Shown here: positions 55,801-62,549 of the stretch, one piece after another
Numbering within the stretch: the first letter of the stretch is position 1
Layout of the letters: every line of letters starts with the position of its first letter
Assembly: GCF_021245725.1 (NCBI RefSeq)
Contig: NZ_JAJGSX010000021.1
Coordinates: forward strand, 1 to 64,000
Direction: 5' to 3'
DNA from: Pseudonocardia sp. TRM90224
GTDB lineage: Bacteria > Actinomycetota > Actinomycetes > Mycobacteriales > Pseudonocardiaceae
Length of the DNA: 64,000 nucleotides
Position numbers and translations under genes: made by a program
Notes under the pieces: model-generated
Database searches by the model: none
Told to the model about the DNA's origin: nothing
The model's input: the letters and a program-made list of their open reading frames with translations, nothing else

Positions 55801-56142
55801 GACCACGCCGACGCCGACGCGCGGCGCCCCGTGAAGACCCTCTCCGGTGGCGAGACGTTCCAGGCCAGCCTGGCGCTGGCGCTCGCGCTCTCCGCGCAGA
55901 TGTCCGGGCTGGCCGCGCAGGGCGCCGCCCGGCTGGAGTCGATCTTCCTCGACGAGGGGTTCGGCACGCTCGACGAGGCCAACCTCGAAGTGGTCGCCAG
56001 CACGCTGGAGAGCCTCGCCGCGCGCGGCGACCGGATGGTCGGGGTGATCACGCACGTGCCGGCGCTGGCCGAACGCGTGCCGGTGCGGTTCACCGTCACC
56101 CGCGACCAGCGCACGTCGTCCGTCGAGCGGGAGAACCTGTGA
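52807..56142 (+). CDS. sbcC: SbcC (Rad50-like) SMC-type ATPase
   Basis: A 1111-residue ATPase. Walker A GPTGAGKST is at residues 32-40. Two long coiled coils flank a zinc hook CPVC at residues 523-526, in the middle of the protein. The C-terminal lobe has signature LSGGETFQASLALAL and Walker B IFLDEGFGTLDEAN. The coiled coils are extremely Ala/Arg/Glu-rich and create a 3.7-kb open frame on the other strand that is not a gene. It forms the SbcCD complex with SbcD. The stop overlaps the GTG of the NurA-like gene, so a three-protein unit is expected. Confidence 0.94.
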   Translation: MRPVLLEMAGFAAFREPTTVDFVGAEYFALVGPTGAGKSTVIDAMTFALYGSVPRWDNSRTVSLALAPTVGRGTVRLVFDVGGARYVVARELRRAASGSVSVRSARLERLRDPAGLGAVDEETEPLADGAGPTTTAVETLLGLPFGDFCTCVVLPQGEFAEFLHAEPRKRQEKLVRILGLGVYDVIAREANSEAAAARQRAEVLTEQLDAYADATAEAEQVATARVVELEALVERVGAAVPELAAAATELQAAQATVERLRGERDRLAALRAPDGLAELDARHRGVAAELEQAGDRASVAEEADTAARELLAAAPARGPLEQVRRERAELAVCEAELPGARDRRDKARAAFETAASDAADAGAAVEAARAERDAATAAATAARDTVAGLVAERDGLRGLHVPAGLEAVDGRRSGAARALERAAAALAGAEIADTNAREALAAAPARGPLEEARRDRRELVAAEEQHRVAVERAGAAQKAAEAATAEVTATRHRLDHARERNAASARAGLAASLRPALEVGHACPVCEQTVQVLPAAAPDPDLEEAESAVREAEAAHEQARRRESAAAAGQAQAVAEVTRLASTITGLRSALTGVLPDQEPGAVVTSAELEAALAALDRLTQQLEETDTAVRKARRGREDAAREAEAVREEVAAATAGLRAARDPLVPFGAPAVEDDDVLAGWGALVRWAHAEAEVREAALPEAGNAVTTAERALADAERALLAAQRRAQERREEETAAARTEQEARGVAEQLERRSSELRAALEGAVTAEAAAAELARLAELESAARKADAALRAARAAARAAQQAAAEVGQQVAAAWQALRRARDPLVALDAPILDAGGPLLPAWETLTAWAAGAASARAEQLTAAEQAATAGREALAAAERRLADDLAAHAVAAASPLGRTALPAAVGMLERARGLRDRVVERRAAAATIAADRDEAASAQQVAKMLGSLLRSDGFPRWLVASALDALVADASASLAELSGGQFELTHSGGEFLVIDHADADARRPVKTLSGGETFQASLALALALSAQMSGLAAQGAARLESIFLDEGFGTLDEANLEVVASTLESLAARGDRMVGVITHVPALAERVPVRFTVTRDQRTSSVERENL

Positions 56143-57092
56143 GGTTCAGCGTCGACCCGTGGGACCCCACCTACGGCACCAGCCTCGACGCCGAGCTGGG
56201 GCAGTCGACCGCCGAGGTCGCGGTCGACATCGAGGTGCCGGCACAGCAATGGGCGCCGGTCGACCCGTCCCCAGGGGTGCTGCCGCCCGCCTGCGTCCTG
56301 TTCGTCGACGGGGTGCGCCGGGTCGACGCGCAGGTCTGGGTCGACGAGCCCGACGGGTCCGCCTCCGCGGCGCTGTGCGCGTCCTACGCGGCCGGTGTGG
56401 TCTGCTGCTGCGACGGCGACGGGGCGCACCTGCTTGCCGCGCACGTCCGGCGCGGGCTGTTCACGACGATCACCGACGGCGCCGACGTCGTCACCGCCGC
56501 CGGCACCTACCGCGCGACCTACACGTCGGGGCGGCCCGACATCGCGCCAGTACAGAACCTGTCGCTCGCGCTGCAGCGCGAGCTCGGCGACACCGAGCTG
56601 GTCGCGGCCACAGCGGCGCGCGAGGAGCACACCGGCTCCGACGACCTGCTCGTCCTCGACGGCCCGCTGCGCGGGCGCCAGCACCTGCCGCGCACGATCG
56701 GCTTCGTCAAGAGCCACCGCAGCGACTACCTGCCGCCGCGACTCGGCGGCGTGGTCGCGATGCTGCGCCCCGGGCAGCGCACCCCGGTGTTCAAGCTGGG
56801 CAGCTCCTGGGAGCGCCACACCTGGTACCTGCGGTTGCCCTGCGCGCCGGGAGCGCCGTGGGCCGGCGTCGTGAGGGTCGAGTGCAGCGCCGAGATCACG
56901 ACGGATGCGGCGGTCGCGCTCGCCGACATCAGCCAGGTCACGCTCGTGCGGTACGCGTCGACCGAGTACAAGGATTCCCGCGCCCCGCAGAACCTCTACC
57001 CGATCGCCGGGCTCGAACGCGCGCTGCGTCGTCGCCTCGGCGAGCCCTCCGTCGTCTACCGCGCGCTGCGCGGCGCCGCCGCGGCCGCCTGA
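56139..57092 (+). CDS. NurA-like nuclease domain protein
   Basis: A 317-residue protein with features of the NurA 5'-3' nuclease. Asp57 lies in the strand VLFVDGVRRVDAQVWV, Asp174 in LLVLDGPLRG, and Lys191 in GFVKSHRSDYLPP; RHTWYLRLP and YKDSRAPQNLYPIAGLE follow. The spacing of the two Asp motifs and the later Lys agrees with NurA. No membrane segments are present. It begins with GTG inside the sbcC stop (GTGA), so it is co-translated with Rad50-like SbcC. In archaea NurA works with HerA, and a HerA-like gene lies at 41.7 kb. Assignment rests on motifs and context, not on a search. Confidence 0.72.
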   Translation: MRFSVDPWDPTYGTSLDAELGQSTAEVAVDIEVPAQQWAPVDPSPGVLPPACVLFVDGVRRVDAQVWVDEPDGSASAALCASYAAGVVCCCDGDGAHLLAAHVRRGLFTTITDGADVVTAAGTYRATYTSGRPDIAPVQNLSLALQRELGDTELVAATAAREEHTGSDDLLVLDGPLRGRQHLPRTIGFVKSHRSDYLPPRLGGVVAMLRPGQRTPVFKLGSSWERHTWYLRLPCAPGAPWAGVVRVECSAEITTDAAVALADISQVTLVRYASTEYKDSRAPQNLYPIAGLERALRRRLGEPSVVYRALRGAAAAA

Positions 57093-57097
57093 CCAAC

Positions 57098-57156
57098 TTC
57101 CCCACCGTTTTGGGCACCTGCGCGCCATTTCGGCGCGCATCCACCCAAAACAGTGG
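57098..57156. repeat. P2 palindromic element, subtype B, copy 2
   Basis: CCCCACCGTTTTGGG at 57098-57112 pairs with its partner ending at 57156, and GCGCGCC / GGCGCGC forms the inner stem. It starts 5 bp after the NurA-like stop and lies between two plus-strand genes, so it probably ends the sbcDC operon. Confidence 0.83.
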
Positions 57157-57238
57157 GGAGATTTGCGCGCGCGGGTCCGGGTCGGCGCCAGGGTCTTCCC
57201 CGATGCCCGCCGGTCGCGTCGAGGCGCAACATCGAGAC

Positions 57239-57874
57239 GTGATCAGAAGTGGTGTGGCCCGGGTGTCGTTCCTGGTGGCCCCGGCAGGTTTCCTCGGCGG
57301 CTGGCTCTTGATGCGGCCGATCGGCGGCGGGCTCGAACCGGGGTTCTGGTGGACGTCCGCGCATGTGGTGTGGCTCGTCGGCTTCGTTGCGTTCATCCCT
57401 GTCGGGTTGGCGCTGCGGACGCTGGCCCGGCCGAGCGTGATCGCCGACCTTGCGGGCGTCGCGGTGGTCCTCAGCGCGGTCGCGAACATCGTGCAGATGG
57501 GCGTCGACCTGGTGGTCGGGTTCCAGGCCGGTTCGCGCGACGAGCTGCGGGCCGGCCTCGCGGGCTTTCGCTCGCTGCCGGCCGTCGAGCCGCTGGTGTA
57601 CTCGGTCGGCGCGCAGCTGATCTTCGTCGCACTGTTGGTGCTCGCGGTCCTGCTGGCCTGGCGGCGCACCGTGCCGATGCCGCCGCCGGTGGCCCTGGCG
57701 GCCGGGATCGTGCTGCTCGGTGTCGCGATGATCGCCGGACGCAACACCGGGGTGATGCCCGCCGCGATGACGGTCATGGGCCTCGGGCTGGCCGGGATCG
57801 CGTTCGGCGGCCCCGGTGAGCACCCGAAAACGGAGCGCGTCGACGCGGGGGCCGTGCCACCATCCAGCACGTGA
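57239..57874 (+). CDS. Membrane protein of unknown function
   Basis: A 211-residue protein with six predicted hydrophobic segments: about residues 7-25, 38-58, 68-92, 118-142, 148-166 and 172-190. A short C-terminal tail is polar. No family was recognised, but the pattern of a first helix followed by GFWWTSAHVVWLVGF is regular and the codon use is normal. GTG 57239 is the chosen start; GTG 57251 is an alternative. It overlaps the nucleotidyltransferase by GTGA. Confidence 0.65.
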   Translation: MIRSGVARVSFLVAPAGFLGGWLLMRPIGGGLEPGFWWTSAHVVWLVGFVAFIPVGLALRTLARPSVIADLAGVAVVLSAVANIVQMGVDLVVGFQAGSRDELRAGLAGFRSLPAVEPLVYSVGAQLIFVALLVLAVLLAWRRTVPMPPPVALAAGIVLLGVAMIAGRNTGVMPAAMTVMGLGLAGIAFGGPGEHPKTERVDAGAVPPSST

Positions 57875-58659
57875 CCCGATCAACGCAGCACACGGAGTAC
57901 GGCACGCGGGAGGTGGCTCTCGGCGGCGAGATCCTCCGCACCGTCGTCGGCTCCGGCGTGCACGGCATCGCGATCGCGGGCACCGACGACCACGACGAGA
58001 TGGGCGTCTTCCTGGAGCCGCCGGAGCGGGTGCTCGGCATGTCGCCCGACGTGCCGCACTACGTCTGGCGCACCCAGCCGGAGGGGGTCCGCTCCGGGCC
58101 CGGCGACACCGACCTCGTGCTCTACTCGCTGCGCAAGTACCTGCACCTGGCGACGAAGGGCAACCCGACGGCGCTGCTGCCGCTCTTCGCGCCGCCCGAC
58201 GCGATCGTGGTGCTCACCCCGCTGGGTGAGGAGCTGCGTGCGCTCGCGCCGGCGGTGCTCTCGCAGCGCGCGGTGCACCGGTTCCTCGGCTACATGAACG
58301 GCCAGCGCAAGCGGCTGCTCGGCGAGGGCCGCGGGTCGCCGCGTGCGGAGCTGGTCGCCCGCTACGGGTACGACGTCAAGTACGCGTCGCACGCGCTGCG
58401 GCTGGTCCTCCAGGGTCTGGAGATTGTCAGGGACGGGCGGCTCACGCTGCCGATGCCCGAGGCGGAGCGGGCGGAGGTGCTGCGCGTGAAGCGCGGCGAC
58501 GTCCCCGAGCTCGCCGACGTGCTCGCCCGCGTCGAGCAGCTGCAGGCCGAGATCGAGGAGCGGTTGGCAGCGGGCCGCACCCCGCTGCCGAGCCACCCCG
58601 ATCTCGAGACGATCACCGCGTGGGCCGTCGCCGCGCAGCGTCGCCACTGGGGCTGGTGA
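57871..58659 (+). CDS. RlaP-like nucleotidyltransferase (DNA polymerase beta superfamily)
   Basis: A 262-residue protein of the predicted nucleotidyltransferase family PF10127. The active-site strand reads VVGSGVHGIAIAGTDDHDEMGVF, giving the Gly-Ser pair and two Asp of the superfamily. The helical C-terminal half has SLRKYLHLATKGNPTALLPLF and KYASHALRLVLQGLEI, typical of this family. RlaP proteins are linked to RNA repair in some bacteria, but no RNA ligase gene is in the window. GTG 57871 overlaps the preceding stop. Confidence 0.82.
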   Translation: MTRSTQHTEYGTREVALGGEILRTVVGSGVHGIAIAGTDDHDEMGVFLEPPERVLGMSPDVPHYVWRTQPEGVRSGPGDTDLVLYSLRKYLHLATKGNPTALLPLFAPPDAIVVLTPLGEELRALAPAVLSQRAVHRFLGYMNGQRKRLLGEGRGSPRAELVARYGYDVKYASHALRLVLQGLEIVRDGRLTLPMPEAERAEVLRVKRGDVPELADVLARVEQLQAEIEERLAAGRTPLPSHPDLETITAWAVAAQRRHWGW

Positions 58660-58662
58660 GCG

Positions 58663-59193
58663 TCAGCTCCAGCGGTGCGCGACGTCGAGCACGACGCGGT
58701 TCCCGAGCGTGAACACCCGGAACGGCAGCCGCGCGCGGACACCGACACCGAACGTGGTGTCGCCTTCGAAGCTGTTGCCGTAGACGACCGAACGCAGGGT
58801 CCGGTAGCCGGCGACGTCCACCTTCTTGTTGTCGTAGGTGGCGTTGCCGGCGTCGTCGTACGCCCGGTTGTGCAGCGTGACCTGCAGCCGGGCGCCACCC
58901 GGGACGGGCAGCACTGCACCGGAGCCGTCGAGCCGGACGTCGTCGACGTAGGCGACGTGGAAGCCGCCGGCGTCCTTGTCGACGTCGAAGACGACCCGGT
59001 CGAAGCACTGGTGGCGGCCGGCGCGGGCGGAGCGGACGAACCCGCTGCCGGCGTCGTCCGCCACCTTCGGCGTGCTGCCCCAGGAGATGCCGCAGTAGCC
59101 CTCGGTTGCGGAGGCTGCCGCAACGCCCGGCACCACGACTGCGGCACCGGCGAGCACAAGCGCGAGTACCAGCACACGAGCGAGTTTCCGCAT
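58663..59193 (-). CDS. Secreted AMIN-like domain protein
   Basis: A 176-residue exported protein with signal [21 protein letters not shown]. The mature part follows the actinobacterial AMIN-like pattern: [61 protein letters not shown] and a final VVLDVAHRW. Two Cys may form a disulfide. AMIN-type domains bind cell-wall or polysaccharide components. GAGGAG before ATG 59193 fixes the start. The stop is 3 bp from the convergent nucleotidyltransferase stop. Confidence 0.85.
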   Translation of the reverse strand: MRKLARVLVLALVLAGAAVVVPGVAAASATEGYCGISWGSTPKVADDAGSGFVRSARAGRHQCFDRVVFDVDKDAGGFHVAYVDDVRLDGSGAVLPVPGGARLQVTLHNRAYDDAGNATYDNKKVDVAGYRTLRSVVYGNSFEGDTTFGVGVRARLPFRVFTLGNRVVLDVAHRWS

Positions 59194-59284
59194 GTCGAGC
59201 TCCTCACGGTCGCAGAAGACGAGCAAACCTGAGGACGTTGGGGGCAGCTTTAAGGTTGCATTGGTCTCAGTAGAGTGCCCGAAC

Positions 59285-60112
59285 GTGTCGAACCTCCGTG
59301 ACCAGATCATCGCCGAGCTCGGCGTCCGGCCCACGATCGACCCGAGCGCCGAGATCCGCGCCCGGGTCGAATTCCTGAAGGGCTACCTCGCGGCCACCCC
59401 CGCGACCGGGTTCGTGCTGGGGATCAGCGGCGGCCAGGACAGCACGCTGGCCGGACGGCTGGCGCAGCTCGCCGTCGAGGAGATCAGGGCGGAGGGCGGG
59501 GACGCCGAGTTCATCGCCGTCCGGCTGCCCTACGGCACGCAGGCCGACGAGGAGGACGCCCAGATCGCGCTGCGGTTCATCCGGCCCGACCGATCGGTCG
59601 TCGTGAACGTCAAGCCGGGCGTCGATGCGGTGTCCGCCGAGGTGCGCGGCGCGCTGGGCGGCGACCTGCGTGACTTCGTCCGCGGCAACGTCAAGGCCCG
59701 CGAGCGCATGGTCGCGCAGTTCGCGCTCTCCGGGCAGCTCGGCTACCTCGTGATCGGCACCGACCACGCCGCGGAGGCCGTCACCGGGTTCTTCACGAAG
59801 TACGGCGACGGCGCCGTCGACCTCATCCCGCTCTCCGGGCTCACGAAGCGCCAGGGCGCCGCGCTGCTGCAGGAGCTGGGCGCGCCGCCGAGCGTCTGGG
59901 CGAAGGTGCCGACGGCCGACCTCGAGGACGACCGGCCCGCGCTGCCGGACGAGGAGGCGCTCGGCGTCACGTACTCGGAGATCGACGACTACCTCGAAGG
60001 CAAGGACGTCACGCGGGCGGTCGCGGCGCGCGTGGAGCTGCTCTTCCTCGGCACCCGGCACAAGCGGGCGCTGCCGGTGACCCCGACCGACACGTGGTGG
60101 CGCAACCCCTGA
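59285..60112 (+). CDS. nadE: Ammonia-dependent NAD synthetase
   Basis: A 275-residue enzyme, the same length as E. coli NadE. It amidates nicotinic acid adenine dinucleotide to NAD with ammonia and ATP. The PP-loop [12 protein letters not shown] is near residue 49, and the [19 protein letters not shown] and [18 protein letters not shown] regions are typical in parts. No glutaminase domain is present. GTG 59285 is the start. It is divergent from the AMIN-like gene with a 91-bp spacer. Confidence 0.95.
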   Translation: MSNLRDQIIAELGVRPTIDPSAEIRARVEFLKGYLAATPATGFVLGISGGQDSTLAGRLAQLAVEEIRAEGGDAEFIAVRLPYGTQADEEDAQIALRFIRPDRSVVVNVKPGVDAVSAEVRGALGGDLRDFVRGNVKARERMVAQFALSGQLGYLVIGTDHAAEAVTGFFTKYGDGAVDLIPLSGLTKRQGAALLQELGAPPSVWAKVPTADLEDDRPALPDEEALGVTYSEIDDYLEGKDVTRAVAARVELLFLGTRHKRALPVTPTDTWWRNP

Positions 60113-60297
60113 TGCTCACGGTGCGTGTGCGGCCGTGAGGTGTCGGCGAGGAAAGGCTAGGAAAACCGCCGGTGAACGTGGTGTTCGGCACGTCGCTACC
60201 GGCTACGGCCGGATCTGCGGTCACACTGTGTCGTGAGCGGCCGATGTCAACGGCGACCACGGTCCTCTCGCCTGATCGACACCGGGCTGGAGGCCTC

Positions 60298-60516
60298 ATG
60301 ATCATGCTGTGCGAGCGGTGCTACGCGCCGATCGGGGAGAGCGAGAAGGTGCTGCGCCTCGCCCACATCGACCACGCGCACGACGACGGCAGCGTCACGT
60401 GGGTGCACACCTACGTGCACACCGACGCATGCGTCCCGCCGAGGCCGGCCGCGCACGAGCGGCCCGACACCGGCGAGTGGGACTCCACCCGCGGCATCGG
60501 CTCCCGCCGCACCTAG
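60298..60516 (+). CDS. 72-residue small protein with CxxC near the N-terminus
   Basis: The frame starts MIMLCERCYAPIGESEKVLRLAHIDHAHDDG and ends in a polar tail. The CxxC and several His suggest metal binding. ATG 60298 follows GGAGG with a 4-base gap, which supports translation. It lies 185 bp after nadE; the spacer contains no other evident feature. A P1 element follows 36 bp after the stop. No family was recognised. Confidence 0.6.
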   Translation: MIMLCERCYAPIGESEKVLRLAHIDHAHDDGSVTWVHTYVHTDACVPPRPAAHERPDTGEWDSTRGIGSRRT

Positions 60517-60552
60517 CAGCCCTCCCCCGGATGGTCCTCCGAGGCCCGGGGG

Positions 60553-60608
60553 AGGGCAGGAACGCCACTTTCCTGCCCTGTGAGGGCCGGAAAGTGGCTT
60601 TCCTGCTC
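60553..60608. repeat. P1 palindromic element, copy 5
   Basis: The left half AGGGCAGGAACG-CCA-CTTTCCTGCCCT has one mismatch against its partner. The right half GGAAAG-TGG-CTTTCC is perfect in its core. It lies between the convergent 72-residue gene and recD, where it could end both. Confidence 0.83.
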
Positions 60609-60637
60609 TCGCGTGCGGGCGCGCCGGAGTTCCCGTC

Positions 60638-62443
60638 TCAGCGGTCGAGCCGGTTGCGCAGACCGCTCGCGCGGCTCACGGGTCGTTCGACGGCGGCCCG
60701 CACGGCGTCCTCCGTGCCGACGACCCTGACGAACTCGCGTGCCCTCGTCACGGCCGTGTAGAGCAGCTCGCGCGTGAGCAGCGGCGACTCGGCCGGCGGC
60801 AGGACGACCGTGACGCGGCGGAACTGGCTGCCCTGGCCGCGGTGCACGGTCATCGCGTGCACCGTCGCGATGTCCGACAGCCGTGAGGGCGGGTACAGCG
60901 TGGGCGGGCCGCCCCGCGCGAACGCCACCCGCAGGCCCTCCGGACGGGCGATCACCACGCCGGTGTCGCCGTTGAACAGGCCCACGTCGTAGTCGTTCGC
61001 GGTGACGAGGACGGGTCGGCCGGGGTACCACTGGCCGAGCGCGGGGCCCGCGAGCCAGCGCTCGATCTCCGTCGTCCAGCGCGCCACCCCGTAGGGCCCG
61101 CGGCGGTGCGCGCAAAGCACCCGGTGGCGTTCCAGCGCGGCGAGCGCGCTTTCCGCGTCGCCGGCCTCAGCCGCCGTGGCGAGCTCCGTACCTGCGGCGA
61201 CGACGTCCCCACGGACCTCGTCGAGCGCGCCCGGTTCGACGAACGCAAGGTCGGCGGACCCGCGGCGCAGCAGCGTGATCGCGGTCTCGGCGTCGCCCGC
61301 CTGCACGGCGTGCGCGAACTCGGCGATCGTGCCGCCGAACCGCCAGACGTGCTGCAGCGTCACCACCCCGTGCACGACGTCGCCGGGCAGGCCGAGCACC
61401 CGCAGCGACTCCTCGAGCGCGGGCTCCGGACGTCCGCGCGCCCCGGCCATGTCGCCGAGCACGGCGCCGGCCTCGACGGACGCGAGCTGGTCGGGGTCGC
61501 CGACCAGCACCAGCCGCGAGGTCGGGCGCACGGCGTCGAGCAGCCGGGCCATCATCGTCAGCGACACCATCGACGTCTCGTCGACGACGACCACGTCGAA
61601 CGGGAGCCGCTGGGTGCGGTCGTACCGGAAGCGGCCGGTGCCCGGCAGCCAGCCCAGCAGCCGGTGCAGCGTCGACGCCTCCGGCACGCGGGCGCGCAGC
61701 TCAGCCGGCAGCTCGGCGGTGACGGCCTCCTGCAGCCGGGCCGCCGCCTTGCCGGTCGGGGCCGCGAGCGCGACCCGCGGCGGCGGGCCGGGTTGCTCGG
61801 CGAGCAGCGCGAGCAGCCGCGCGACCGTCGTGGTCTTGCCGGTGCCCGGGCCGCCGGCGAGCACCGTGACCCGCCGCAACGCGCCGACGGCGGCCGCCAG
61901 CCGCTGCTGCTCGGACCCGGCGGAGGTGAAGTGCCGGTCGAGGCCGTCGCGCAGCACGTCGAGATCGACCTGGGGTGGCGCGGCGGCCGCCCGCTCCAGC
62001 AGCGAAGTGCGGACCAGCTCCTCCTCGCGCCAGTAGCGCTCGAGGTAGAGCAGGCCGTCGACCAGGCGCAACGGGCGTCCGCCGGGCGCATCGGCGCCGT
62101 CGGCGACCAGCGGGCCGGCAACGCACGCCGCGAGCCACGCCGCAGGTTCGGGCCACGGCAGCGCGGAGACGTCGACCAGCTCGTCGCCCTCACCGAGCAC
62201 GGTGTGGCTCACCGCGGCGAGGTCGACGCACACCGAGCCGAGACGCACCGCACGGACCGCCAGCGCGGCGGCGAGCAGCACGGTCTCGTCGGACTCGCCG
62301 CCGAGCCGGCCCAGCCTGGTCGCGACGTGCACGTCGGCCGGTGCGAGCACCCCGGCGACGTTGAACGCGGCGAGCAACCCGTGCGCCGACGTGGCCAGGC
62401 GCGGATCGCCGACGTCGACGGTCACCTCGACACCCACCGTCAC
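60638..62443 (-). CDS. recD: Exodeoxyribonuclease V alpha subunit (RecD helicase)
   Basis: A 601-residue superfamily 1B 5'-3' helicase. Visible motifs are Walker A AGGPGTGKTTT near residue 193, APTGKAAARLQ, Walker B VVVDETSMVS, LVGDPDQLASVEAG and the C-terminal motif AMTVHRGQGSQF, ending with LLYTAVTRAR. It works with RecB and RecC in processing double-strand ends. GTG 62443 follows GGGGGTG. It is preceded by recB on the same strand with a 106-bp gap that holds a P2 element. Confidence 0.93.
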   Translation of the reverse strand: MTVGVEVTVDVGDPRLATSAHGLLAAFNVAGVLAPADVHVATRLGRLGGESDETVLLAAALAVRAVRLGSVCVDLAAVSHTVLGEGDELVDVSALPWPEPAAWLAACVAGPLVADGADAPGGRPLRLVDGLLYLERYWREEELVRTSLLERAAAAPPQVDLDVLRDGLDRHFTSAGSEQQRLAAAVGALRRVTVLAGGPGTGKTTTVARLLALLAEQPGPPPRVALAAPTGKAAARLQEAVTAELPAELRARVPEASTLHRLLGWLPGTGRFRYDRTQRLPFDVVVVDETSMVSLTMMARLLDAVRPTSRLVLVGDPDQLASVEAGAVLGDMAGARGRPEPALEESLRVLGLPGDVVHGVVTLQHVWRFGGTIAEFAHAVQAGDAETAITLLRRGSADLAFVEPGALDEVRGDVVAAGTELATAAEAGDAESALAALERHRVLCAHRRGPYGVARWTTEIERWLAGPALGQWYPGRPVLVTANDYDVGLFNGDTGVVIARPEGLRVAFARGGPPTLYPPSRLSDIATVHAMTVHRGQGSQFRRVTVVLPPAESPLLTRELLYTAVTRAREFVRVVGTEDAVRAAVERPVSRASGLRNRLDR

Positions 62444-62460
62444 GCCGCACCCCCGAACTT

Positions 62461-62520
62461 CCCCACCGTTTTGTCAACCTGCACACCCTGCAAGGCGTGC
62501 AAATGGGCAAAACGGTGGGG
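62461..62520. repeat. P2 palindromic element, subtype A, copy 3 (diverged)
   Basis: CCCCACCGTTTTG and CAAAACGGTGGGG arms enclose a changed inner part with TGCACACCCTG. It lies within the recB-recD intercistronic gap, 29 bp after the recB stop and 17 bp before the recD start. It may weaken read-through into recD or protect the recB message end. Confidence 0.83.
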
Positions 62521-62549
62521 AACTTCGACCGGGTGTCGGCGGTGCACGG

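Noticed and set aside
52354-56055. Open frame of 1233 codons on the minus strand
   Set aside because: It is the antisense shadow of sbcC and sbcD; composition is Arg/Gly/Leu-rich with no domain, whereas the plus strand has full SbcC and SbcD motifs.
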